The notes beneath the pieces were generated by a model. That model made no database searches. It saw nothing but the letters and a program-made list of their open reading frames with translations, and was not told the DNA's origin. From positions 1 to 64,000 of the forward strand of contig NZ_NNBK01000015.1 of NCBI RefSeq assembly GCF_002803075.1: DNA of 64,000 nucleotides, given 5' to 3'. This stretch comes from Streptomyces sp. CB01373 (GTDB taxonomy: Bacteria > Actinomycetota > Actinomycetes > Streptomycetales > Streptomycetaceae). Both the position numbers and the translations under genes were made by a program. Each line of letters opens with the position of its first letter. Positions within the stretch are counted from its first letter, which is position 1. Below, one piece after another: positions 35,705 to 43,074 of the stretch.

Positions 35705-36508
35705 CTAAGCCGAGAGCAGCATGGCGACTGTCACCATGGCAAGCAGTCCGATGTACGCCCAGGCGTAGGTGCGGTCTGGGATCCGTGGCGGGCGCCGTCG
35801 GAGTATCGCGATCACCGGCAGAGCGCCGAGGAGCAGCGCCGAGGCAGCGCGAAGGTCAATGAGCCCCACCAGTTGCAGGTGCGCGTCAGCGGCAGCGGGG
35901 ACCGCGGCGCCGCCCAGAGACACTGCGGTGGCCGGCAGTGCGATGGCGAGGGTGAGGGGGTTGGCCAGCGCGGTCGCCACGCGCATCGTGTGCCCTGCCC
36001 TCCGCATTGCGGGGACGGTCATAACGCTGCCCCCCACACCGAGGAAGGCCGCGACCGCACCAGCCGGCGCGCCGAGGACGGTCGGCAGTGGACGCGGAGC
36101 ATCGGAGGTCGCCTCGATCCGGGAGCCCGGGCGCAGGAAGCCGGGGCGCAGGAGGACGTCGGCGATGGTGAGAGCGACGTACGCGACGAAGGCCCAGCGG
36201 GCCAGACCGGCCGGGGCGAGGCGCGTGGCGAGCGCGCCGACCGAGGCACCGGCCGCGAGCAGGAGGAGCAGCATGCCGCTGCCGCGGAGCGCGAGGAGCA
36301 CCCGCCTCGGTGTGACGGCTGTCGCGAAACCCGCATTCACTACCATCACCAGGGCCGAGGTGGCAGTCGCCACCTGCATCGCGTCCGCGCCGAGCGCGGC
36401 GTCAGCCCACACCACGACCGGCACCGTGACGAACCCGCCGCCGAATCCGAACAACACCGTGGTCGCCCCCGTGAGGAGCCCGATCCCGATCAATGCCACA
36501 ACATCCAC
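35705..36508 (-). CDS. TauE/SafE family anion exporter
   Basis: 267 residues from GTG 36508; the longer frame to 36655 overlaps the divergent gene. Seven to eight membrane spans are visible, with the TauE/SafE hallmark FGFGGGFVTVPVVV in the first span and GVGGSVMTVPAM in the second half. Such proteins export sulfite, sulfoacetate or other organic sulfonates. It is divergent from an AraC-type regulator, with 85 bp between starts, so the regulator probably controls it. Length fits the family. Confidence 0.85.
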   Translation of the reverse strand: MDVVALIGIGLLTGATTVLFGFGGGFVTVPVVVWADAALGADAMQVATATSALVMVVNAGFATAVTPRRVLLALRGSGMLLLLLAAGASVGALATRLAPAGLARWAFVAYVALTIADVLLRPGFLRPGSRIEATSDAPRPLPTVLGAPAGAVAAFLGVGGSVMTVPAMRRAGHTMRVATALANPLTLAIALPATAVSLGGAAVPAAADAHLQLVGLIDLRAASALLLGALPVIAILRRRPPRIPDRTYAWAYIGLLAMVTVAMLLSA

Positions 36509-36558
36509 AGCCCCCACTCCACCAGCTCCGACGGGTTTCCCGCATGCGATATCCGGCA

Positions 36559-36587
36559 CCGTTCCTTCGCGTCTCAGCCAGTAGGAT
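36559..36587 (+). promoter_or_regulatory. Promoter for leaderless AraC-type mRNA
   Basis: TAGGAT (36582-36587) ends only 6 bp before the GTG start (36594), with a weak TTCCTT -35 about 17 bp upstream. Transcription would begin at or next to the start codon, predicting a leaderless mRNA. Confidence 0.5.
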
Positions 36588-36593
36588 GACGGG

Positions 36594-37394
36594 GTGAAGA
36601 ACGTCTCCCTGGCCGGCGTCGACCACGCCGACCGGGTCGTCCTGCCGATCGGCACCGACTATCCGCCCGGCCACGTACTGGACTGGCACGAACACCGGCG
36701 CGCCCAGTTTCTCTACGGCGCCACCGGGGTGATGGTCGTCGACACCGCCGAGGGCACCTGGACCGTTCCGCCCGAGCGCGCCGTTCTGATTCCGGCCGCT
36801 ACCCGGCACCGGGTCCACATGCTGGGGGTGAGTACCCGGAGCCTGTACATCGAGCCGAATGCCGTCCCCTGGTGGCCAGCCACCTGCACCGTCGTCAACG
36901 TTCCGCCGCTGTTGCGCGAACTACTCCTGGTCGCTGTCGAGTTCGAGATCGATTACAGCCTGTCCGGACGGGAGGGAAGCATTGCCGCCCTCCTCCTGCA
37001 CGAGATCGCTGAGCTCGCCGCGCTCCCGTTCCACGTCGGGATTCCCGCCGCCGCCGATCTCGCGGAACTCTGCCGCGAATACCTGGCCGCCCCAGACGCC
37101 GGCGTCACCAACGCCGCATGGGCCGCGAGGACAGCCATGAGCGAACGGGCCTTCACTCGGCGCTTCCGCTCGGAGACCGGTGACAGCCCGGCCGTGTGGC
37201 GGGCCCGCGCCCGCCTGCTCGCGGCCATGCCGCTGCTGCGCACCGCGTCGGTCAGCGAGGTCGGTGTCCGTCTCGGCTATGCCTCTCCCGCCGCGTTCAC
37301 CGCCGCCTTCACACGTACCTTCGGCGTGCCTCCTTCCCGCTTTGCCGCGAGCCGCCAAAGCGGCGGCCCCAGCGGCAGTCGCAACTCGCGATGA
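36594..37394 (+). CDS. AraC family transcriptional regulator with cupin domain
   Basis: 266 residues, GTG start. N-terminal residues about 20-100 form a cupin (HVLDWHEHRRAQFLYGATGV, then WTVPPERAVLIPAATRHRVH), a probable ligand-binding part. The C-terminal pair of AraC HTHs runs from about 165 to 255 (AWAARTAMSERAFTRRFRSE, then VSEVGVRLGYASPAAFTAAF, TRTFGVPPSRF). It is divergent from the TauE/SafE exporter and likely regulates it. Confidence 0.9.
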   Translation: MKNVSLAGVDHADRVVLPIGTDYPPGHVLDWHEHRRAQFLYGATGVMVVDTAEGTWTVPPERAVLIPAATRHRVHMLGVSTRSLYIEPNAVPWWPATCTVVNVPPLLRELLLVAVEFEIDYSLSGREGSIAALLLHEIAELAALPFHVGIPAAADLAELCREYLAAPDAGVTNAAWAARTAMSERAFTRRFRSETGDSPAVWRARARLLAAMPLLRTASVSEVGVRLGYASPAAFTAAFTRTFGVPPSRFAASRQSGGPSGSRNSR

Positions 37395-37459
37395 CTTTCC
37401 GAAGGCTCCGACCAGGGGTGTTCGCCTACGCCCAGGCCGAGGGTGTCGAGCTCCGCCGG

Positions 37460-37735
37460 GTGCCCGTCCTGCCACGGTCAACGGGACGTCGTCCGGCCTC
37501 GGAGCCCCCTGTAACGCCCGGGCGTGGGAGTCGTCGACCGCCGCCCGCGAGAAGTCCAGGGCGTTCGCGCTGCGGAGCGTGTCCAGGAGGACCTCGTGCA
37601 GCCGGAACCACACCCCGGCCTCGGTCCACTCGGCCGGCCGGCGCCGGCAGGTCGTTCCCGAACCAGAGCCCCCGCGAGCTCGCCGGGCGAGGACGAGCAG
37701 CGCGGCCAGGGCCACGAAGGCCACCTGCCACTGCT
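37460..37735 (-). pseudogene. IS5-family transposase relic (N-terminal half)
   Basis: On the minus strand RQARQQWQVAFVALAALLVL then AEWTEAGVWFRLHEVLLDTL and DSHARALQG match the N-terminal half of IS5 (IS427-group) transposases, up to the first catalytic Asp region (VDDSHARALQG). It ends near PVDRGRTG and jumps frame after ALQG. The catalytic C-terminal half is missing. The remaining 37395-37989 DNA shows no convincing gene; a plus-strand reading near 37800-37938 looks weakly protein-like but is unassigned. Confidence 0.65.
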
Positions 37736-37989
37736 GCCTGGCCTGCCGGGAGTCCGTGTACCAGGCCGGCGGTCCCTTGTTCGAGCGGGCCGAGAAGGCC
37801 GGCGGGGCCCGTACCGACATCTGCTTCGACGAGCTGCGCATGGCGGCCGGGATCACGGCGACCAGCTTCCCGGACGACGCACAACGGGACCGGGTGCCGA
37901 CCGTGACGCTGGAAGGGACGCGGGTGTCCGCCGGTTGAGCCGGCCGGGGCCGCCGGACTCCCCGGCACGCCGTGCGTGTCGCGCCCGCC

Positions 37990-38742
37990 CTACTGGTTCC
38001 AGCTCTCGTCGTACGGGTCCTCCGGGGCTGGGACCGGCTTGGCTTCGACGACGTCGATGAACGGAATGATCCCGCCACCGACCGGGTCCTTGGTCCGCTT
38101 GCCGGTGTAGGTGCCGGTGACCTGGAGCCAGGAGTCGGGTTGCAGGACGGGCGGCAGCTTTCCGGACATGCCGATCTTGACCGGCTGGGCGTCGGCGGCA
38201 CAGCAGTTGAGGGCCATGCGGACGAGGTAGGGCGTACCGCCGCGGTCGAGGGCGACGAACCCCGTGATCTCGACCTTCCGGTTACCGAGGGAGCGCCCGT
38301 GCCCGTACGCCGCGCGCCCCGCATAGTCCACCAGGGTGAGCTTGAGCGGATCGCCCGACGGCAAGGCCGGATAGGCCAGGGGCGGCTGGAGGGCCGTTCC
38401 GGTGCGCATGGCGTCGTAGGAACCGAGTGCGGGCGGGGCGGCCAGGATGAGGGCGAACAGGGGCAGTACGAGGAGCCAGGAGATCCGGGGCTCGCGGTGG
38501 CCGTCGCCGTCCCGGTGTCCGTCGCGCGTCTCTCCCGTGTACCGCTGCCGACCGACGGTGGCCGGCCGGCGCAGTTCGTACCAGGCGGTGGCGACGGCAG
38601 TGGCGATCAGGACGGCTCCGGCCGCGAGCAGCAGGGGCTGCAGCCCGGTCTTGACGTAGCGCAGGTAAAGGCTGGTGGCGCCGGTGTGCACCATCGCCCC
38701 GCCGACCAGGAACAGGAGGGCCGCCTGTGCCTGGCGGCTCAC
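37990..38742 (-). CDS. TIGR03943-family putative permease subunit
   Basis: 250 residues. Two or three membrane spans lie in the first 120 residues (AALLFLVGGAMVHTGATSLY, GLQPLLLAAGAVLIATAVAT, WLLVLPLFALILAAPPALGS). The soluble C-terminal domain begins VEITGFVALD and includes the conserved MALNCCAADAQPVKIGMSG with a Cys pair, the TIGR03943 hallmark. Its start overlaps the permease stop by 4 bp (ATGA), so the two are translationally coupled, as in the Bacillus YcgQ/YcgR pair. The transported substrate is unknown. Confidence 0.85.
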   Translation of the reverse strand: MSRQAQAALLFLVGGAMVHTGATSLYLRYVKTGLQPLLLAAGAVLIATAVATAWYELRRPATVGRQRYTGETRDGHRDGDGHREPRISWLLVLPLFALILAAPPALGSYDAMRTGTALQPPLAYPALPSGDPLKLTLVDYAGRAAYGHGRSLGNRKVEITGFVALDRGGTPYLVRMALNCCAADAQPVKIGMSGKLPPVLQPDSWLQVTGTYTGKRTKDPVGGGIIPFIDVVEAKPVPAPEDPYDESWNQ

Positions 38743-39752
38743 AGGAGCACCGCCCCGACCAAGACCGACACCAGGACCGCCAGCACGAAGGTGGCGGGAG
38801 CGAACCGCAACGCGAAGGAGCGGCCGAAGGTGCCGGCCTGCATCGCGAACAGCTTCAGGTCGATCATCGGGCCGACCACAAGGAACGCCAGCCGGGCGAC
38901 GAGCGAGAACTGGGACAGCGACGCGGCGACGAACGCGTCCGCCTCCGAGCAGATCGACAGCAGCACCGCGAGGACCGAGAGCGCGAGGATCGCGACGGCC
39001 GGGTTGCCGGCCGCCGTCCGCAGCCAGCTCTCCGGTGCCACGGCCTTGAGCGTGGCCGCGGCCATGGCGCCGACGGCCAGGAACCCGCCGGCATGCATCA
39101 CGTCATGCCGTACGGAACCCCAGAATGCCGCGCCTTTACTCCGGCCCTCGTACGAGGCACGGGCCGGCGGCCGCAGCCAGTCGGCGCGGCCGGGACGCTG
39201 CCACAGCCAGCCCATCGCGCACGCCACGAGCAGGCTCGCCACGAAGCGGCCGAGGACCATCTCCGGGTTCCGCGGGAACGCGACGGCCGTGGCGGTCAGC
39301 ACGATCGGGTTGATCGCGGGAGCGGACAGCAGGAAGGCCAGCGCCGCCGCGGGCGTGACCCCTCGGCGCACAAGCGCTCCGGCGACCGGCACCGAGGCGC
39401 ATTCGCAACCGGGCAGGACCGCCCCGGCCACCCCGGCGACCGGCACCGCGAGGGCGGGCCGCTTCGGCAGCGCACGGGCGAAGAACGACGGCGGAACGAA
39501 CACCACGAGAGCCGCCGACAGCAGCACGCCGAGGACCAGGAAGGGAAGTGCCTGGACGACCACCGCGAGGAAGATGGTCATCCAGCTCTGCATCACCGGC
39601 GCGCCCAGCGCCCGCCGGATCGGGCTCTGCCCGACCACGAGCAGGAGCAGCAACAGGGTCATTCCCAGAGAGGAGTTGAAATGCCAGCCCCGAGGAGTCT
39701 CCTCGTCACCGCGGCCGTCGCCCGGGGCCGGGGGTGCTTTGACGGTCGTCAC
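38739..39752 (-). CDS. DUF318 family permease
   Basis: 337 residues from GTG 39752 (GGAGG upstream); the frame to 39830 adds low-complexity residues. About eight spans are visible. The DUF318/ArsP_1 motif VLPGCECASVPVAGALVRRG holds a CxC pair likely used in substrate handling, and NPIVLTATAVAFPRNPEM precedes a second half with ICSEADAFVAASL. It is the first gene of a two-gene operon with the TIGR03943 subunit. Related permeases move organoarsenicals or other metal(loid) compounds; the substrate here is unknown. Confidence 0.85.
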   Translation of the reverse strand: MTTVKAPPAPGDGRGDEETPRGWHFNSSLGMTLLLLLLVVGQSPIRRALGAPVMQSWMTIFLAVVVQALPFLVLGVLLSAALVVFVPPSFFARALPKRPALAVPVAGVAGAVLPGCECASVPVAGALVRRGVTPAAALAFLLSAPAINPIVLTATAVAFPRNPEMVLGRFVASLLVACAMGWLWQRPGRADWLRPPARASYEGRSKGAAFWGSVRHDVMHAGGFLAVGAMAAATLKAVAPESWLRTAAGNPAVAILALSVLAVLLSICSEADAFVAASLSQFSLVARLAFLVVGPMIDLKLFAMQAGTFGRSFALRFAPATFVLAVLVSVLVGAVLL

Positions 39753-40080
39753 AGGCGAGGTACCTCCGGGAGGGTCGGGCGGCGGGGGGATCCCTCCCTC
39801 CCCTACGTCGTGCCGGGTGCCGTGTCTCACCGCGGACCCGGGACTTTGCCGCTCAATGACCCCGTACTCGTTCGCCGGCTCTTCCCTGCCCCATTCACCG
39901 GCCCTCGCCGTGGGCGTTCACCGTCTTTGGCCGTATACCGTCTCGCCCACGCGCGACCCGGATGCGCCGCCGCCCGAGGAGGGGCGGCAGGCTCGGCACG
40001 GTCAGGAAACCCTCGGCGCGGCGGTGGCACCGAGCACCACAGCCGCAGGAAGGGTCCGGCACCCAGTCGCGAGCCCGGGG
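39753..40080. other. Upstream region of the permease operon, no gene seen
   Basis: No coding region is supported on either strand. I looked for a Zur-like AT-rich palindrome and found none. A TATACG-like hexamer on the minus strand near 39936 could serve as a -10 element. Confidence 0.4.
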
Positions 40081-40250
40081 TCAGTTGTCGCTGTTGACCT
40101 TGGTGTAGGCGGCGCTGTAGCCGTTGGGGCAGTAGAGGGTGTCGGAGCCGTCGCCCGTGTGCCAGCGGCCGTTGACGGTCACCTGGGCACCGTTGACGCT
40201 GTTGCTGTTGCAGACCAGGACGAGTTGCCAGTTGTTGCGGAGAAGCGGCT
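40081..40250 (-). pseudogene. C-terminal fragment of a small secreted-type protein
   Basis: The frame ends NNWQLVLVCNSNSVNGAQVT then VNGRWHTGDGSDTLYCPNGY and SAAYTKVNSDN. It has two Cys and an extracellular-like composition, but no credible start or signal: the coding part begins where the IS5 relic sequence ends near 40250-40285. It is most likely the tail of a secreted protein cut by the IS event. The family is not recognised. Confidence 0.45.
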
Positions 40251-40284
40251 TCGGTGACCGCCGGATGCCGCTTTCACCACGCAC

Positions 40285-40512
40285 GCCTGGCAAGAAGCCC
40301 CGTCGACCGGGGCAGGAGGGGCAGCAAGCATTATCTGATCACCGACGCCACCGGCATCCCACTCGCCGCCGCCCTGACCAGCGGCAACCGCAACGACGTC
40401 ACCCAGCTGATCCCACTCCTCCAAGGTACGCGACGACATCCACGAAGCCTTCCTCAGCCTCGCTTGCAGCATCATCTGCTGGCGACGGCTGAAGAAGCTC
40501 CGGCCGCGTTAA
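40285..40512 (+). pseudogene. IS5-family transposase relic (C-terminal half, internal deletion)
   Basis: SPVDRGRRGSKHYLITDATG then IPLAAALTSGNRNDVTQLIP is the central region of an IS5 transposase. The reading then shifts frame to VRDDIHEAFLSLACSIICWR, the usual C-terminal tail (DDIHEAFL-L-C), before TAA. The segment between the second Asp region and the tail is deleted. Confidence 0.75.
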
Positions 40513-40937
40513 CTGTCGTTGTCCTGGGCGGCCATGAAGCCGCGATCTCGGATCACAAGGCGATCATGAATGACCCTCTGGACGCGCCGCCGCTGCTCAT
40601 CGTCACGAAAGCCGTTCTGAGGTCGGTCAGAGTCACGTGCGGACACTGGCAACCGGGCTCGTTCACGACCCCCGGCGTATCCCTCAAGACCGCGTAGGGC
40701 ATTCCGTTAGGGGTTCTCAGAGGGCGGTTCGTGAGCCTTTGAGTGCTTCCTGCTATTGCCTGTGAGCATGGGTGGAATCCGCCGGTCAGCGAGCGGGGAC
40801 TGGGTGCGGTGAACCCACGCAGGCAAGGAGCAGCGGGAAACCACTGTGGTGCCGGATCGGCGTGCCTCTCCAAAACCGGCAGGCGTCCCAGGGGCGGGTC
40901 ATGAGAAGGTGCGGTTCGACCCGGTAGAGGGGGAAGA
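40513..40937. other. Stretch with no supported gene
   Basis: Short open frames occur on both strands but none has a credible start with a ribosome binding site and a recognised family. The region may be debris around the IS5 relic. Confidence 0.4.
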
Positions 40938-41537
40938 ATGGGGCTGACCTACGGCTACGACATCTATCTACGTCCCCGAAACGTCGCCAAGGCGCTGGCC
41001 AATCTGGGCGAGCTGGCGTCACCGGCCCCTCGCGTGCCGCCGCTCGAGCTCACCCTGCCCGGCGGTGAGCGGCTCGTCCTCCCGTTCACGTCCCACTTCA
41101 AGAGCGAGCCAGTCGACTGCTCCACGAGCAGCACGCTCGAGCTCGACACGTCCATCATGTTCGACGTCGATGACGTACTGCGCGAGTACGCGGAGACGGG
41201 CGGCCCCGAACCCGAGGCGGACGGGCGCATCCAGATCGGGTACATCTACGCGACGATCCGGTTCGAGTCCTTCCTGCACCCTGGTTACGCGTCGGTGGAG
41301 TTCTGGGCAGCGACGTCGAGGATGAGCCGCTTGTTCGCGCGGTCGACCAACATCAGGAAGGTGTTCACCGACCTCACCGCCGCCAGCGGCGGAGTGTGCT
41401 GCCTGTTCGACACCGGCGACGGCGGCCCCGAGCAAGTGTGCTGGCTCAACGGTGAGACCACCCAGGAGATGGTCTCCGGTCCCCGCTTTCCAAATCGGCG
41501 AGCACTTGTGGCGACTTGGCCCGACCCCGAGAGGTGA
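40938..41537 (+). CDS. Hypothetical protein
   Basis: 199 residues from ATG 40938, preceded by GGGGGAAGA. Soluble. It begins LTYGYDIYLRPRNVAKALAN and contains VVLPFTS-like and SIMFDVDDVLREY segments, a central TIRFESFLHPGYASVEFWAA, and LTAASGGVCCLFDTGDGGPE. I do not recognise the family. It could be another immunity-like protein, given the many orphan immunity genes in the window, but nothing in the sequence proves it. Codon use looks normal for the region. Confidence 0.65.
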   Translation: MGLTYGYDIYLRPRNVAKALANLGELASPAPRVPPLELTLPGGERLVLPFTSHFKSEPVDCSTSSTLELDTSIMFDVDDVLREYAETGGPEPEADGRIQIGYIYATIRFESFLHPGYASVEFWAATSRMSRLFARSTNIRKVFTDLTAASGGVCCLFDTGDGGPEQVCWLNGETTQEMVSGPRFPNRRALVATWPDPER

Positions 41538-41592
41538 GCACCGGTACCCCTTGACCAGGCACAACCCCAAACGAACCATCCGAGTGCAGTCT

Positions 41593-41991
41593 TCAGGGGG
41601 AGCCCGTGAAGCTGCCGGTGTCGGCTTCGGTGAGGATGCCGAGTTTGACCAGGCGTTTCAGCTTGGCTCGGGTGCCTTCGATGTTCTTCGGCAGCAGTTC
41701 GTGGTCGAGGGCTTGGCAGACGTCCTTGGCCCGCAGCGGTCGGGTCGCGTCGTTGAAGACGGCGAGGATGCGGGGGTAGTCCGGGTGTTCGGGCAGGTCC
41801 GGTGGGCCGACCGGGAGCCGGTCGGCAAGGCCGGTGACGGTCTTCCGGGTGATCACGAGATGCTCGAGGTGTGTCTCGGCCTCCCGTAGCCGGGTCTGCA
41901 GCTGGCCGATCTGCGTGCGGAGGTCATCGGCCTGAGCCCGGGCGGCACTCTCCTGGATGTCCAGCGCGTCGAGCAGGGGCCGGATGTTCAT
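41593..41991 (-). CDS. IS-associated accessory protein, winged-helix-like
   Basis: 132 residues from ATG 41991, which overlaps the transposase stop (ATGA). The N-terminal half is a coiled coil (DIQESAARAQADDLRTQIGQ, then LQTRLREAETHLEHLVITRK). The C-terminal half looks like a winged helix (DYPRILAVFNDATRPLRAKD, VCQALDHELLPKNIEGTRAK, LKRLVKLGILTEADTGSFTG). Coiled coil plus winged helix suggests a dimeric DNA-binding regulator or transposition accessory protein. Such proteins recur next to transposases in Streptomyces. Function is not established. Confidence 0.65.
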   Translation of the reverse strand: MNIRPLLDALDIQESAARAQADDLRTQIGQLQTRLREAETHLEHLVITRKTVTGLADRLPVGPPDLPEHPDYPRILAVFNDATRPLRAKDVCQALDHELLPKNIEGTRAKLKRLVKLGILTEADTGSFTGSP

Positions 41992-42819
41992 GCGGAAACC
42001 GCCTGTGGGTCGCGCCAGGCAGAGGCGTTCGTGCCGGTGAGTCGGCGGACCATGACGTGAGTCATTGCCCAGTAGACGCGGGAGGCGGACGAGGACGGAT
42101 GGTGCTCGTAGTCGCGGACCATGCGCCGGTGCAATATCAAGATCCCGTAGGTCTGCTCGACCCTCCACCGTTTCGGCTGCGGGACGAAGCCCTTGTCCTG
42201 CGGGTTGCGTTCGACAATCTCAACGTCGATGCCCAGGCCGGCGCCGTGCACGACGACCTGGTTCTTGAAGCCCTGGTCGACCAGGGCCTTCTCGACGGTG
42301 CCACCGGCGTGCTCGGCGACCTGGTCCAGCAGGGCGATGCCCGCGGCGTTGTCGTGCGCGATCGCGGCGAGGACCACCACCGCGATCACCAGACCGAGAA
42401 CGTCCACGGCCCGGCACCCGCTTGGCCGGATCCCGGCCGGTCGTGGCGGCGGGGACCCCGGCGGCTGCGTGGACACTCTGGGTGTCCAGCACCACCAGGG
42501 TCGGGTCCTCTAATCGGCGGGCCCGCTCCCTCACCTGGCACCGCAGGAGTTCGTGGAGGACCTGGTCGGTCCCGTCGTCCCGCCAGGCGGCGAAGTAGTA
42601 GTACGTCGCGCTCTTCGGCGGTAGGTCGTGCGGGAGATAGGCCCACTGACAGCCGGTCCGCCCCTGATAAAGGATCGAGTTCACGATCTCCCGCATCGCA
42701 TAGGCGCCCTGATGGCCGCTGACCGAGCGGTGCCGGTCCTTCCATGCGGTGATCACCGGCTCGACCAACGACCACTGCTTGTCCGATAAGTCACTCGGAT
42801 ACGGCTTGCGTTCACTCAC
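41988..42819 (-). pseudogene. IS5-family transposase, frameshifted
   Basis: The N-terminus (MSERKPYPSDLSDKQWSLVE, then YLPHDLPPKSATYYYFAAWR) and first catalytic Asp (VVLDTQSVHAAAGVPAA) are in one frame, and the second half (AVDVLGLVIAVVVLAAIAHD to AWRDPQAVSA) in another. The joint near 42415-42425 has lost the usual GRKRGL segment (KRVPGRKRGLAVDV in relatives), so a deletion of about 14 bases is likely. The DDE catalytic residues of the second half remain. It is inactive unless frameshifted. The 3' end overlaps the accessory ORF. Confidence 0.8.
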
Positions 42820-43074
42820 CCCGCCACCTCAACAGACCGCAGGCGGCGGACCAGCAGATTCCGTCCTCGCTCACACCATCAGGCGACCACAGAAATACTC
42901 AAAGAGTCATGAACCGCCCTCTCAGCCCTCAGAAGTCGAGGCCGGAATCCTGGAAACCAACGAAGCCGCGTTCTGCCCGTCGCGGTTAAAGGATTGCCCT
43001 CGGGAGAATGAGAATTGCCTTGAAGCGAGTTTCTGTGGCGTAGTGGGCTCGCGTGGTACCGAAGACTGCTGGGC

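Larger units (their letters stand above)
41593..42819 (-). mobile_element. IS5-family insertion element with accessory ORF
   Basis: A 1.2-kb unit of two overlapping minus-strand genes: a frameshifted IS5-type transposase (41988-42819) and a downstream accessory ORF (41593-41991) that overlaps its stop by 4 bp. I could not identify terminal inverted repeats in the flanks, so the element bounds are those of the genes. Confidence 0.6.

Noticed and set aside
37800-37938. A plus-strand reading that looks like a protein tail (ELRMAAGITATSFPDDAQRD)
   Set aside because: No start, no recognised family and it is antisense to the region next to the IS5 relic; could not be supported.
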